A program made the translations under genes and the position numbers. Positions 36,331-45,251 of a DNA stretch of 64,000 nucleotides are shown here, one piece after another. This DNA is from Sandaracinus sp. Lineage in GTDB: Bacteria; Myxococcota_A; Polyangia; Polyangiales; Houyiibacteriaceae. The notes below the pieces were generated by a model, which searched no databases, was not told where the DNA came from, and was given only the letters and a program-made list of their open reading frames with translations. The stretch lies in assembly GCA_020633125.1 (NCBI GenBank), contig JACKEH010000017.1, positions 4,365 through 68,364 of the forward strand, read 5' to 3'. Each line of letters opens with the position of its first letter. Position 1 is the stretch's first letter.

Positions 36331-37560
36331 TCAGTCGCCGAGCAGGCCCGTCATGAAGGCCTCGTTCGAGGCGAAGGCGAGCGCGGTCGAGACCACGAGA
36401 CCGATGGTCACGTAGAGCAGGTCCTTGCCGGCCATGCGGAAGGCCGTGCGGTAGCCGCCGACGTTCGTGCGCTGAATGGCCATGGCGATCTCGCGGCCTG
36501 CGAGGAGACCGACGAAGACCCAGGTCGTGCTCATGGGCACCGTCGAGTGCGCCTTGAAGACGTAGAGGATGACGGCGTAGACGGCGTCGACCACGGTGGC
36601 GGCGCGGACGTCGACCACCCGCGACTTCTCGTCGACGACCTTCTGCACACGCTCGCCGCCGATCTTGAAGAGCAGACCGAGGCCGAAGAACATCACGGCG
36701 AGGAAGGCGCCGAGCTCGAGCCAGCTCAGGCTGCGCGGCAGGTAGACGGCCACGTTCGCGGCGTCCTGCATGAGCCAGGTCATCCAGAGAAGACCGCTCG
36801 TGATCCACTGGGCGACGGTCCAGCCGCGATGCGCGGGGCCGCTCTCTTCCCAACGCTTGAGCGCCTTGCTGACGCCGAACCACACCACCAGCGCGCAACC
36901 GAACGCCACCGCGTAGCCCGCGAAGCTCTTGGTGATGATCGAGCCGACGCTGGAGACCTCGGTCGCGAAGCAGCTGAGGAGGAGGAACGTCGTGGAGACC
37001 GGGATGCCAGCGCGCGTGAGCAGGAGGAGCACGACGGGCGCCGCGACCTGCAGGTACGAGAACGCGCTCGGCGTGGTCTCGAAGCCCTTCGAGGCGAGGC
37101 GCGCGTAGCTCACGTCGCCGTCGTAGGCGTACCAGCTGTACGACGCGGTGATCAGGAAGATGCCGCCCATGAACAGCCACTGCAGCCACCAGGCGCGGTG
37201 TCGGTTCGAGGCGATGAAGGTGCCGAGCGTCTGCACGCTGTCGTTGGCGACGGCGGAGTAGCCGGCGAGCGCGAACCCGAACCAACGCGCGATCTCGGCG
37301 TGGGGGTACACGAGGCCCGTCGCGATCAGCGCCGTCGCGACGAGAGCGAGGAAGATGCGCTCCTTCTCGACCAGCTGGACGAAGGGACCTGCGCGGCGCG
37401 CGAGGCCTTCGTTCGAGGAGTCGGAAGCCGAGGGGGCGACGATGGACTGAGTAGTCACGCCGCGGACGGTGAGGCCCTGGGATGTAGGGTCGGCAACGCG
37501 ATTGTGACGTTCCGGTGACGAGGCGTATGAGAAGTCGCCCATGCCTGAACGCCCAAGCAT
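36331..37560 (-). CDS. PiT-like inorganic ion permease
   Basis: A 409-residue membrane protein with 9-10 helices. Two inverted halves carry the PiT-type signatures: AVANDSVQTLGTFIASN near residue 100 and STVPMSTTWVFVGLLAGRE near 335, with GIPVSTTFLLLSCFA between. PiT transporters have the motif G-A-N-D-x-x-N-x-F-G-T, so this is a divergent relative. Phosphate or sulfate coupled to sodium or protons is the family role; the substrate here is uncertain. The ATG at 37560 has AAGGTG seven bases upstream and gives a 50-residue polar N-terminal tail before the first helix; a GTG at 37458 is the alternative. Confidence 0.78.
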   Translation of the reverse strand: MLGRSGMGDFSYASSPERHNRVADPTSQGLTVRGVTTQSIVAPSASDSSNEGLARRAGPFVQLVEKERIFLALVATALIATGLVYPHAEIARWFGFALAGYSAVANDSVQTLGTFIASNRHRAWWLQWLFMGGIFLITASYSWYAYDGDVSYARLASKGFETTPSAFSYLQVAAPVVLLLLTRAGIPVSTTFLLLSCFATEVSSVGSIITKSFAGYAVAFGCALVVWFGVSKALKRWEESGPAHRGWTVAQWITSGLLWMTWLMQDAANVAVYLPRSLSWLELGAFLAVMFFGLGLLFKIGGERVQKVVDEKSRVVDVRAATVVDAVYAVILYVFKAHSTVPMSTTWVFVGLLAGREIAMAIQRTNVGGYRTAFRMAGKDLLYVTIGLVVSTALAFASNEAFMTGLLGD

Positions 37561-37741
37561 CGCGAAACACCTTTTGTTACGAACACTTGCGAAGAACGAT
37601 CCCCAGATCGGAGCTTCGTGACAGTTGCCTTCGAGCGACCGAAAGCCCCGTTCTTCGTGACACGTGGCCGTCGCGGCCCCCGTCGGTCGATGTCGGGCAT
37701 CGACTTTCGCGTGTTCCGTCCGAACGGACTATTCTCGTCCC

Positions 37742-38380
37742 GTGCGGCATGCCTTCTTTCTTGGCGCCGTGCTCGCCGCGTCGACGGTGAGCGCGCAGAC
37801 CGATCCTCCCGCGTCGGAGAACACCCTCAGCGACGAAGAGCGCGACGAGCAGGGACGACAGCTCTTCCTGGCCGGTGCGACCGCCTACGAAGGCGGGCGC
37901 TACGAGGTCGCGTTGGCGAACTTTCAAGCGGCGCTCGAGCTCACCGGGCGCGGACCGCTCTGGTACAACGTCGCGCTAGCGCACGACCGACTTCGGCACG
38001 ACTCCGAAGCGCTCGCGGCGTACCGCACGTACCTGCAGGAGGTCCCGGACAACCCGCACCGCGCGCAGGTCGAGGCACGCATCGACGCACTCGCGCGGGC
38101 CGAGAGCGAACGCGCGGAACAAGCGGCGGCGCTCGAGCGAGAGCGGCAAGCGGCCGCGGAGCGCGAAGCGCGCGAGGCCGAGCTGGAGCGCGAGCTCGCC
38201 GCGGCACGAACCGAGGTGCGCGAAGAGAAGAAGTCGCGTTGGTGGATCGGCGTGGTCGTCGGCGCGGTCGTCGCGGTGGCGGTCGGCGTCGGCCTCGCGG
38301 TCGCACTCTCGGGAGGCGGCGACTCCTACGAGCAGAGCGACTTCGGCGGCGTGACGTTCACGCTCGGAGGTGGGCGATGA
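37742..38380 (+). CDS. Secreted TPR protein with coiled coil and C-terminal membrane helix
   Basis: A 212-residue protein. A GTG at 37742 starts a signal peptide (RHAFFLGAVLAASTVSAQ). TPR-like helices lie at about 45-115 (AYEGGRYEVALANFQAALEL), then a long charged coiled coil (EQAAALERERQAAAEREARE) and one membrane helix (GVVVGAVVAVAVGVGLAVAL) before a short glycine-rich tail. This is the same plan as the protein at 26372-27196 apart from the missing PEGA part. The stop overlaps the start of the next lipoprotein gene (ATGA), so the two are coupled. Confidence 0.8.
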   Translation: MRHAFFLGAVLAASTVSAQTDPPASENTLSDEERDEQGRQLFLAGATAYEGGRYEVALANFQAALELTGRGPLWYNVALAHDRLRHDSEALAAYRTYLQEVPDNPHRAQVEARIDALARAESERAEQAAALERERQAAAEREAREAELERELAAARTEVREEKKSRWWIGVVVGAVVAVAVGVGLAVALSGGGDSYEQSDFGGVTFTLGGGR

Positions 38381-40956
38381 GCTCGAAGACGCTTCGCGCG
38401 AGCGTGCTCGTGCTCCTCGCCGCGCTCGGTTGCGGCAGCGATCCCGCCACGCAGGTGCTCGTCGAGATCGACGCCGCCGACGACGTGAAGGCGCGGGCTT
38501 CGTTCGTGCGCCTGCGCCTCGAAGCCTCGACCCCCGGCGGCGACTTCGAGAGCGTGTCGGAGCTCGGCGACGTCACGATCCCGGTCGCCCGCGACGGATG
38601 GCCACGGACCCACGTCATCGCCCCGCTCGACGGTGACGCGACCCGCCTCTACCGCGTCACGGCGCGTGCGCTCGACGACGACTTCCGCACCGTGGCCGAG
38701 GCCCGTCGCCAGAGCGGTTACGTCGCTGGCGACACCCGGGTGCTGCGTGTCTTCATTCCGGGTGGCGAGTGCCTCGACGTCACCTGCCCCGACGACCGCA
38801 CCTGCGAGCAGGGGCTCTGCCTCGAGGTGCCGATGATTCCGCCCGACCTCTTGCCGCGACCCGGCGAGGACGTGTCGGACGGTGGGCTCGATGGCGGCAC
38901 GACGGACGGCGGCGAGGACGGCGGCGTGTGTGATCCGACCTCGATCGAGTGCGAGGCCGAAGGCGAATGCGAGACCGCCGAGGTCTCGTGCGACTCGGGC
39001 GAACCGGTCTGCGTGCGCACCCCGCTGGGCGCGGACACGGTGTGTCGGGAGGCCGCGGGCGAATGCGACGCCGCGGAGACCTGCGACGGCACCTCGCCCT
39101 TCTGCCCCGAAGATCGCCCGGTCGAGTTCGGCACCGAGTGCACCGAAGGGTTCTGCTTCGGGCAGACCTGCGGCACCTGCAGCGCGGGCGGCTCGTGCGA
39201 CACCGGCAACCCCTGCGAGGTCGGTGAGATTCAATGCGACGCCGAAGGCGTGCCCACCTGCACGCCGATGCGCGCCGCCGATCCCGGCACGGTCTGCCGT
39301 GCGGCGACGGGTCCCTGCGACGTGGCGGAGACCTGCCAGGACACCGTGTGCCCGAGCGACGCGCGGGTCCCGGCCGGCGAGACCTGCCGCGGCGCGATGG
39401 GGCTCTGCGACCAGGCCGAGACCTGCGACGGCACGAGCCCGCTCTGCCCGAGCGACGCGTTCCGAAGCGCGAGCACCGTGTGCCGTGCGTCGATGGGCGC
39501 GTGCGATCCCCAGGAGACGTGCAGCGGCTCCGGTCCTTCGTGTCCGGCCGACGTGATCTCCGCGATGGGCACGGTGTGTCGTACGGCGGCGAGCGTCTGT
39601 GACGTGTCCGAGGTGTGCGACGGCAGCGTTCGCGAGTGTCCCGCCGACGCGTTTCAATCGTTCGGCACGCCGTGTGGGATCAACCCCAACTTCGTCTGCG
39701 ACGGCGCTGGCGCATGCAGCGAGACGAACTGCGGAGGCTCGTGCGACACGGGTCGCGCGTGTGAGATCGGCGAGATCGTCTGCGACGCGGCAGGCTCGCG
39801 CTGTGTGGGCCGCGGTCCACGACCGGCGGGCACGGCATGTCGCGCGGCGGCGGGCGATTGCGACGTGACGGAATCCTGCAACGGAAGCTCGGTCGATTGC
39901 CCGACCAACGCGTTCGCGCCGGCCTCGACGGTCTGTCGTGCCGCGGCGGGCGAGTGTGACGCGGCCGAGAACTGCACGGGCACGAGCGCGACTTGTCCCG
40001 CCGACCAGCTTCGCGCCTCGGGAACGGAGTGCCGCGCGACGGCGGGCGCGTGCGACCGCCCCGAGTACTGCAACGGAAGCTCGCCGAGCTGCCCGTCGAA
40101 CACCTTCCAGACCAGCGGCACCGTCTGCCGCGCCGCCGCGGGTGGATGCGACGTGCCCGAGGTGTGCTCGGGCTCGAGCGCGAGCTGTCCGACCGACGCG
40201 CTGCGTTCGCGTGGCACGGTGTGCCGACCCGCTCAGCACTTCACCTGCGACTACCGCGAAGAGTGCCCGGGCGACAGTCCGGAGTGTCCTGCGGACGACT
40301 TCGTCCCCGACGGGGAAAAATGCGAGATGCGACCGGTCGGATGGGGCGGCGTCTGCACCGGCCAGCTGATGACTCCAGTCGGCGATCCCTACCGGTGCCT
40401 GGACCTCGTGATCAGCGAGGTGAAGCTCGGCGCGGGCGGGTACGTGGAGCTCTACAACCGCTTCTGCCAACAGCTTCCGCTCGGCCAATGCTCGCTCGTC
40501 ACCGAAGGTTCCTTCGGCGCCGCGACCTCGACGCCGCTGTCGGGCGCGATTCCGTCCGGTGGTTTCTTCCTCGTCGGTCTCGGCGCCCCCGAAGCCGACG
40601 TCAACGCGGGCTCCACGCTGGGCTCGAGCCTCGCCAACCAGATGAGCGCGCATTTCACGCTCGTCTGCGAGGGCGCGATGGTCGACGAGATCCGGCTGAC
40701 CGCGGTGATGGCGACCGAAACGCCGCGTCCCACGTCGCCGATCTACTGCCCGAACGTCTTCGGCGCGCTGGCCAGCGGCGCGACCGAGCGAAAGGCGAAC
40801 GCGACGTCGACCAACGCGACGATGACGCCGGGTGGCCGAGACGCGCTCTCGGGCAACGCCTACGACACCGACCAAGACACGAACGACTTCGTCTGCATCA
40901 TGGGCGGCATGCCCCAGAACACACGCGCGTCCGCGGAGACCGCTGGCTGTCGTTGA
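38377..40956 (+). CDS. Cysteine-rich modular lipoprotein with disintegrin-like repeats
   Basis: An 859-residue lipoprotein with lipid Cys19 in LLAALGCG. The N-terminal region resembles that of the lipoprotein at 25143: SDPATQVLVEIDAAD, then a cluster CLDVTCPDDRTCEQGLC and P-P-x-L. After a DGG linker (about 165-185) there are about ten copies of a 30-residue cysteine repeat of the form T-V-C-R-(A)n-G-x-C-D-x-x-E-x-C-(D/N/S)-G-(T/S)-S-x-x-C-P-x-D. This spacing is that of eukaryotic ADAM/snake disintegrin segments and is known in some myxobacterial proteins. The last 180 residues include LVISEVKLGAGGYVELYN, like a lamin-tail domain. Disulfide-rich surface adhesion is the inferred role. Confidence 0.85.
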   Translation: MSSKTLRASVLVLLAALGCGSDPATQVLVEIDAADDVKARASFVRLRLEASTPGGDFESVSELGDVTIPVARDGWPRTHVIAPLDGDATRLYRVTARALDDDFRTVAEARRQSGYVAGDTRVLRVFIPGGECLDVTCPDDRTCEQGLCLEVPMIPPDLLPRPGEDVSDGGLDGGTTDGGEDGGVCDPTSIECEAEGECETAEVSCDSGEPVCVRTPLGADTVCREAAGECDAAETCDGTSPFCPEDRPVEFGTECTEGFCFGQTCGTCSAGGSCDTGNPCEVGEIQCDAEGVPTCTPMRAADPGTVCRAATGPCDVAETCQDTVCPSDARVPAGETCRGAMGLCDQAETCDGTSPLCPSDAFRSASTVCRASMGACDPQETCSGSGPSCPADVISAMGTVCRTAASVCDVSEVCDGSVRECPADAFQSFGTPCGINPNFVCDGAGACSETNCGGSCDTGRACEIGEIVCDAAGSRCVGRGPRPAGTACRAAAGDCDVTESCNGSSVDCPTNAFAPASTVCRAAAGECDAAENCTGTSATCPADQLRASGTECRATAGACDRPEYCNGSSPSCPSNTFQTSGTVCRAAAGGCDVPEVCSGSSASCPTDALRSRGTVCRPAQHFTCDYREECPGDSPECPADDFVPDGEKCEMRPVGWGGVCTGQLMTPVGDPYRCLDLVISEVKLGAGGYVELYNRFCQQLPLGQCSLVTEGSFGAATSTPLSGAIPSGGFFLVGLGAPEADVNAGSTLGSSLANQMSAHFTLVCEGAMVDEIRLTAVMATETPRPTSPIYCPNVFGALASGATERKANATSTNATMTPGGRDALSGNAYDTDQDTNDFVCIMGGMPQNTRASAETAGCR

Positions 40957-41003
40957 CGTCGCGATGAACACCCGAAGGGGCGCGAGCGTCGTACCCTTCA
41001 CCC

Positions 41004-41723
41004 ATGCGTTTGTTCGCCCTCGCCCTCGCCCTGGCCGTGCCCGCGCTCGGCCAGGCGCAGTCTCCGAACGTCGACGAAGCGCGTGGCCGCGCGATGCGCG
41101 AGGTCGCGTGTCTCGAACGCGTGCAACGAGAAGTCACCACCCAGGTGCAGTTGCTTCGGGAGGCCCACGAGCAGCTCTCGGCCCCGTACGAGGACGTTCG
41201 TTCGGACGCGGCGCGTGCGGTGGAGTCGATCGAACAACGCCTCGACGAGCTCGCCGAAGCGATGCGCGCATGTTTGCCGCGCACCTCTCGGCTCGAAACG
41301 CGCGAGGTGGTGAACGAGCCGACCGGAAGCGCAGCGGCGGTCGGTGTCGCGAACGCCGCGACGGAGGTGGTCGAGCGCGACGTGCAGCTCAGCGGCTACG
41401 TCACGGTGCGGGTCGGTGAGCGCGTGGATGGCCGCGGAAACCTCGCCGCGAGCGAGGTCCGAGCGATGGTGCGGGGTGCGGCCGGTCGCATCGCGGCGTG
41501 TTACGGCGACTTCGTCGAACGCGAGGCGCTCGAGACCGGGACGATCATCGTCGCGTGGACGGTCGACGGCTCCGGGCGAATTCTCCGCGTGACGACCGAG
41601 GCGCAGCAGGTCGGCGACGCGAGCTTCGCCCGCTGTGTCGAACGCGCGGCAAGTGGGATGCGCGGTCGACGACCGAGCGGCGGCGACGTGCGCTATGCGT
41701 ACACGCTGCGATTCGGGCCCTGA
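41004..41723 (+). CDS. Secreted protein with AgmX/PglI-like C-terminal domain
   Basis: A 239-residue protein with a signal peptide ending GQAQ. A helical region (25-95) carries a heptad-rich segment, followed by a C-terminal domain of about 95 residues. That domain contains VRAMVRGAAGRIAACYGDF, GTIIVAWTVDGSGRI and ASFARCVERAA, including two cysteines. The pattern matches the C-terminal domain of AgmX/PglI gliding-motility proteins, related to TonB C-terminal folds. It is probably periplasmic. A role in motility is known for family relatives but cannot be claimed here. The gene follows the disintegrin-like lipoprotein by 47 bases. Confidence 0.82.
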   Translation: MRLFALALALAVPALGQAQSPNVDEARGRAMREVACLERVQREVTTQVQLLREAHEQLSAPYEDVRSDAARAVESIEQRLDELAEAMRACLPRTSRLETREVVNEPTGSAAAVGVANAATEVVERDVQLSGYVTVRVGERVDGRGNLAASEVRAMVRGAAGRIAACYGDFVEREALETGTIIVAWTVDGSGRILRVTTEAQQVGDASFARCVERAASGMRGRRPSGGDVRYAYTLRFGP

Positions 41724-41746
41724 CGTTTTCGCGCGGCGTGGGCGCT

Positions 41747-41890
41747 TCAGAGTACGAATCAGTTGCACTGATTCATACTTCGAGGGGGCGGCGCCCTCCC
41801 CGACCGGCAAAGCCGGATCGGGCCCCTCCCACCAAGGCGCAACGCCTCCACTCGCACGGATTGGATCGGTGCAAGTGGGGCGTGCTCTCA
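41747..41890 (-). repeat. Interspersed multi-hairpin element, copy B
   Basis: A full copy of 144 bases between the convergent AgmX and TetR genes. From the left it has TCAGAG, a GAATC...GATTC pair, CTCGAGGGGGCGGCG, the hairpin CCGACCGGC-AAA-GCCGGATCGG and a somewhat broken GCACGGAT stem, and it ends GTGCTCTCA. The final TCA is the TGA stop of the TetR gene. Confidence 0.75.
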
Positions 41891-42487
41891 GTCGAGCACC
41901 GTGAGAGCGAGCGCCCGCAGACGCGCGCGCATCGTGGGCTCGTCGAGCTGCTCGGGTCCGTAGACCAACGCGCCTTGCACGGCGCCACGAAGCACGAAGA
42001 GCGCGAGCACCGCACGACGACGTGCCTCGTCGTCGTCGAGGGCGGGACGGAGCGCACGTGCCAAGGGAACCAGGTGCTCGGTGACGCGCCGTTCGGACGA
42101 CTCGATGCCGGACTCCCACCAACCTCGGGGGACGTCGCGAAGCAAGGCGCGCCGCACGGCGCGATCGGCGAGGTCGGATGCGCAGAGCAAGCCGACGAGC
42201 GCGTCGAGCTTCGCGGTCGGCGGCTGCTCGGAACCGACGATGCGCTCCACCTCCGCGACCAACCCCGCGTTCACGCGATCGGCGACGGCCGCGACGAGGG
42301 CCTGCTTGTTGGGAAAGTATTGGTAGAGCGAGCCGACGCTCACCCCCGCCCGAGTCGCCACCGCGTTGGTCGTCATGCCGGCGAGACCTTCGGTCGCGAG
42401 CAAGGTCGCCGCGGCGTCCAAGAGCGCGTCGACGATCGCGCGTCCGGTCCGCCGCTGGGGCGCGCGTCGAGGGGCTCGTTTCGACAC
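41888..42487 (-). CDS. TetR family transcriptional regulator
   Basis: A 199-residue regulator with a basic start (SKRAPRRAPQRRTG). The helix-turn-helix is ALLDAAATLLATEGLAGMTTN and VATRAGVSVGSLYQYFPNKQAL, a textbook TetR N-terminus. The ligand-binding domain is helix-rich and has no distinctive motif. It is divergent from the protease gene across 201 bases; whether it regulates that gene is unknown. Its stop codon is the first three bases of copy B of the interspersed element. Confidence 0.88.
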   Translation of the reverse strand: MSKRAPRRAPQRRTGRAIVDALLDAAATLLATEGLAGMTTNAVATRAGVSVGSLYQYFPNKQALVAAVADRVNAGLVAEVERIVGSEQPPTAKLDALVGLLCASDLADRAVRRALLRDVPRGWWESGIESSERRVTEHLVPLARALRPALDDDEARRRAVLALFVLRGAVQGALVYGPEQLDEPTMRARLRALALTVLD

Positions 42488-42576
42488 GGGAGGGGTCTAG
42501 CAGACTGCGGGACGAGCGACCTGGGGTCGCCCCGGGCGTGACCACACGAGGCCTGCGCGAGCACGATTCGCACAAC

Positions 42577-42610
42577 TGCCAATTTCATCATTGTTTTCAG
42601 ACACTTGAAT
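42577..42610. promoter_or_regulatory. AT-rich patch in divergent promoter region
   Basis: Within the 201 bases between the divergent tetR and protease genes, this is the only clearly AT-rich stretch. It contains CAATTTCATCATTGTTTTCA-type sequence (described as an A/T-rich run around ATTTCATCATTG). It is the likely site of one or both promoters. I cannot assign exact -35 and -10 boxes with confidence. Confidence 0.3.
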
Positions 42611-42688
42611 GCGAACCGCGCGCGAGTCCCGACGTCCGTGACCGTGGACTAGCGTGAGGCAGGGGGACCTTCGGTCCCAGAGGTGCTC

Positions 42689-45025
42689 ATGCTCGACCGC
42701 TCGCTTCGCCTCGTCGTCCTCTGCGGCGCCCTCGGTTCGGTGGCCCACGCACAGGACGTCGGCTCCGTCTCTCAGCCCGCCATCCTCGGGAACGACGACC
42801 GCCAACAATGGTTCGAGGCGGGCTCGATGCAGGGGGTCGTGCAGCAGTCCACGGTGATGCTCGTGCCGGCCGCGTCGGTGTCGAGCGGCACCGAAGTGCG
42901 CACGCGGTTGACCTATTCGGCGCGTGTGGACGGGCTCTGCACCGACGAAGCCTTCGCGTGCGAAGAGTCGCTCGGCTCCTGCAGCGGCACGCTCATCGAC
43001 GGGCACACGGTCGTCACCGCCGGGCACTGCTTCTCGTCGCTCGCGTCGATTCGGGCCGGCGGCTCCTGCAACGGCACCGCGGTGGTCTTCAACTGGCGCA
43101 TGGAGAGCGGCGGCAACCGCGCTCAGGTGCTTCGAAGCCGCGACGTCTACTACTGCCACGAGGTGCTCGCCGCGCACTACCAGCCCGGCACGCTGGAGCC
43201 GGACTTCGCGATCTTCACGATCAAGCGCACGCGAAACGGCACCGCGCCGACCCCGGTGAGCGGCCCGTACCGACCGGCCGCGATCTCCACCACGCGTCGC
43301 TCGTCGGGCACGATCTTCACGGTCGGACACCCCGCGGGCATCCCGGTGAAGGTCAGCCCCGGCACGCTCTACCCGGGAGACTCGATGCGCTTCGGGTCGA
43401 ACGCCGACCTCTTCCCCGGAAACTCGGGCGGCGGCACGTTCGCGGGCTCGACGCTGATCGGCGTCGCGACCAACGCCCCCGACGGAAGCCCGACGCCGGG
43501 CTCGCGCAACTTCTACCCGGTCGACGCGGCCGCCGGGTGCCGACGTGCCTCGCGGGTGCTCTCGGGCCGCAACTCGCACATGTGGCTCGCGCCGATGATT
43601 CAGGCGCTCTGCGATCCGACGCATCCCCATCACTTGGTGACGCGACCCACGGTGCTGTGCGGCACCGCGCCGGCGGTTCCCCCGAGCAGCGGCGGGGGAA
43701 CGACGACGCCGAGCCCGACCTTTCCTTCGACGGTCGAGTGCAACGCCGGCGACGGCGACCCGAGCAGCGCGCTCTTCTTCCTTCTCGCCTTGGTGCTCCT
43801 CTCGCGGCGTCGGCGGCAGGCGGATTTCGTCGGGTTGATGCTCGCGGTGGCGGTCGCGTGTGCGGGCGATCCACAGCCGACGGAGAACGACGCGTCGGTC
43901 GAGACCGATGCCGCGACCGACGCCCCGCTCGATCGGCGTTGGGCCACCGCGGTGGTGCTGCCGGACTCGACGCGGCGCACCGTCGGCTTCGATCTCGACG
44001 GGGACGGCGACGTGGACAACGCGTTCGGACACCTGGCGACGAGCCTCGCCGACGTGGGCTTCGATCTGACGACGCTGATCAACGACACCCTCGCGCTCGG
44101 CGACGCGGCTTGGCTCGCGCGTTTCACGACGCGTGGCGACCGAGGGACGCTGACGCTGCGCGAAGGCGTGGCCGACGGACCGCCGAGCTTCACCGGCGAG
44201 GGCGATCACTTCGCCGTGAGCGACGCGGCGCCGACGCGGCTCGAGGGCACGTGGGCGCCGAACGACGCGTTCGCCTTCGAAGCCGAAGGCGACTCGCTCG
44301 AGCTCGCGTTTCCGCTCGGCGAGGCGCGGGTCGCGCTTCCGCTCACGCACGTGCGGGTCGAAGCGGAGCTGCCGATCGACGAGGCGGTGCTTCACGTCGG
44401 CGGCGCGCTCGCCGAACGGGAGCTGGTCGCGTTCGTCGACTCCGTCGCGGCGTCGTTCACGGCGCGGGTGGCCGCGACCGCGGGCTGCCCCGAAGCCTGC
44501 GAGGACGAGACGATCGCGGCGTTGCTCGGGGCCGTGGACGGCGACGAAGACGGAGTCGTGAGCGGCGCGGAGCTGCGGACGCACGCGTTGCTCGGACCCC
44601 TGCTCGCGCCAGACGTCGACCTCGACGGCGACGGGCGTGACGACCACTTCTCGTTCGGCCTGCTGGCGTTTCTTCGGACCGCGAGCTTCGACGAGGTTTC
44701 GTCGAGCTCGAGCGCGCTCGTCGCGAAGGCCGACCTGTGTGCGGTGTCGTGCGAGGCGAGCGACTGCCGCTCGTGCCAATCCACCGCGTGCGGTTGGTGC
44801 GACGGCCAGGGTTGTTTGCCGCGCTCGCGGGCGCGGGAATGCGAGGCCGAGAGTTGGATCGACAGTCAGCTCTACTGCCCGAGCTGCGAGCACACGAGCG
44901 AGACCGCGTGCAATCGCGACGGCTTCTGTGGTTGGAGCGCGACGTGCGGACGCTGCGTGAACGACACGCGCTGCAGTCAGATCCCCGCCGAGTGCTCGGA
45001 CCTCCGCCAAGCGCGCGGCTGCTAG
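42689..45025 (+). CDS. Trypsin-like protease with MYXO-CTERM-like tail fused to a calcium-binding-like lipoprotein
   Basis: A 778-residue open frame starting at an ATG five bases after GAGG. Residues 1-22 are a signal peptide. The serine protease domain (about 60-340) has VVTAGHCFS, an aspartate in LEPDFAIF and the serine in FPGNSGGG. A Ser/Thr/Pro linker leads to GDPSSALFFLLALVLLSRRRR (about 358-378), the form of a MYXO-CTERM surface-sorting signal that should end a protein. The frame continues into a second hydrophobic stretch ending AVACAG (Cys391), a lipobox. EF-hand-like DLDGDGDVD and DVDLDGDGRDD and a C-terminal Cys cluster follow. It is best read as two genes run together. Confidence 0.75.
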   Translation: MLDRSLRLVVLCGALGSVAHAQDVGSVSQPAILGNDDRQQWFEAGSMQGVVQQSTVMLVPAASVSSGTEVRTRLTYSARVDGLCTDEAFACEESLGSCSGTLIDGHTVVTAGHCFSSLASIRAGGSCNGTAVVFNWRMESGGNRAQVLRSRDVYYCHEVLAAHYQPGTLEPDFAIFTIKRTRNGTAPTPVSGPYRPAAISTTRRSSGTIFTVGHPAGIPVKVSPGTLYPGDSMRFGSNADLFPGNSGGGTFAGSTLIGVATNAPDGSPTPGSRNFYPVDAAAGCRRASRVLSGRNSHMWLAPMIQALCDPTHPHHLVTRPTVLCGTAPAVPPSSGGGTTTPSPTFPSTVECNAGDGDPSSALFFLLALVLLSRRRRQADFVGLMLAVAVACAGDPQPTENDASVETDAATDAPLDRRWATAVVLPDSTRRTVGFDLDGDGDVDNAFGHLATSLADVGFDLTTLINDTLALGDAAWLARFTTRGDRGTLTLREGVADGPPSFTGEGDHFAVSDAAPTRLEGTWAPNDAFAFEAEGDSLELAFPLGEARVALPLTHVRVEAELPIDEAVLHVGGALAERELVAFVDSVAASFTARVAATAGCPEACEDETIAALLGAVDGDEDGVVSGAELRTHALLGPLLAPDVDLDGDGRDDHFSFGLLAFLRTASFDEVSSSSSALVAKADLCAVSCEASDCRSCQSTACGWCDGQGCLPRSRARECEAESWIDSQLYCPSCEHTSETACNRDGFCGWSATCGRCVNDTRCSQIPAECSDLRQARGC

Positions 45026-45103
45026 CAAGGCCACGCGTTCGTCGCCGAGTTGCGCGAACGCGCCGCGACCCGAGGGATCGCGACGCGTTCGGTCCGTGAG
45101 GTG

Positions 45104-45251
45104 TCAGAGTTGCATTGATTCATGCTCTTCCTTCTTCTCGAGGGGGCGGCGCGCCCCCTCCCCCGACCGGCAAAGCCGGATCGGGGCCCCCTCCCACCAC
45201 CGAGCAGCCCTGCACTCGCACGGATAGAATCCGTGCAAGTGGGCGCTCTCA
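45104..45251 (-). repeat. Interspersed multi-hairpin element, copy C
   Basis: A full 148-base copy between the protease/lipoprotein frame and the convergent pirin gene. It has TCAGAG at the left, GGGGGCGGCGCGCCCCC, CCCCGACCGGC-AAA-GCCGGATCGGGG and a perfect stem GCACGGAT-AGA-ATCCGTGC, ending GGGCGCTCTCA. The last TCA is the stop of the pirin gene. This is the cleanest copy for folding. Confidence 0.78.

Noticed and set aside
41747..45251. Copies B and C as ends of a composite transposon
   Set aside because: They are in the same orientation, carry no transposase between them and the genes inside are ordinary; other copies lie alone.
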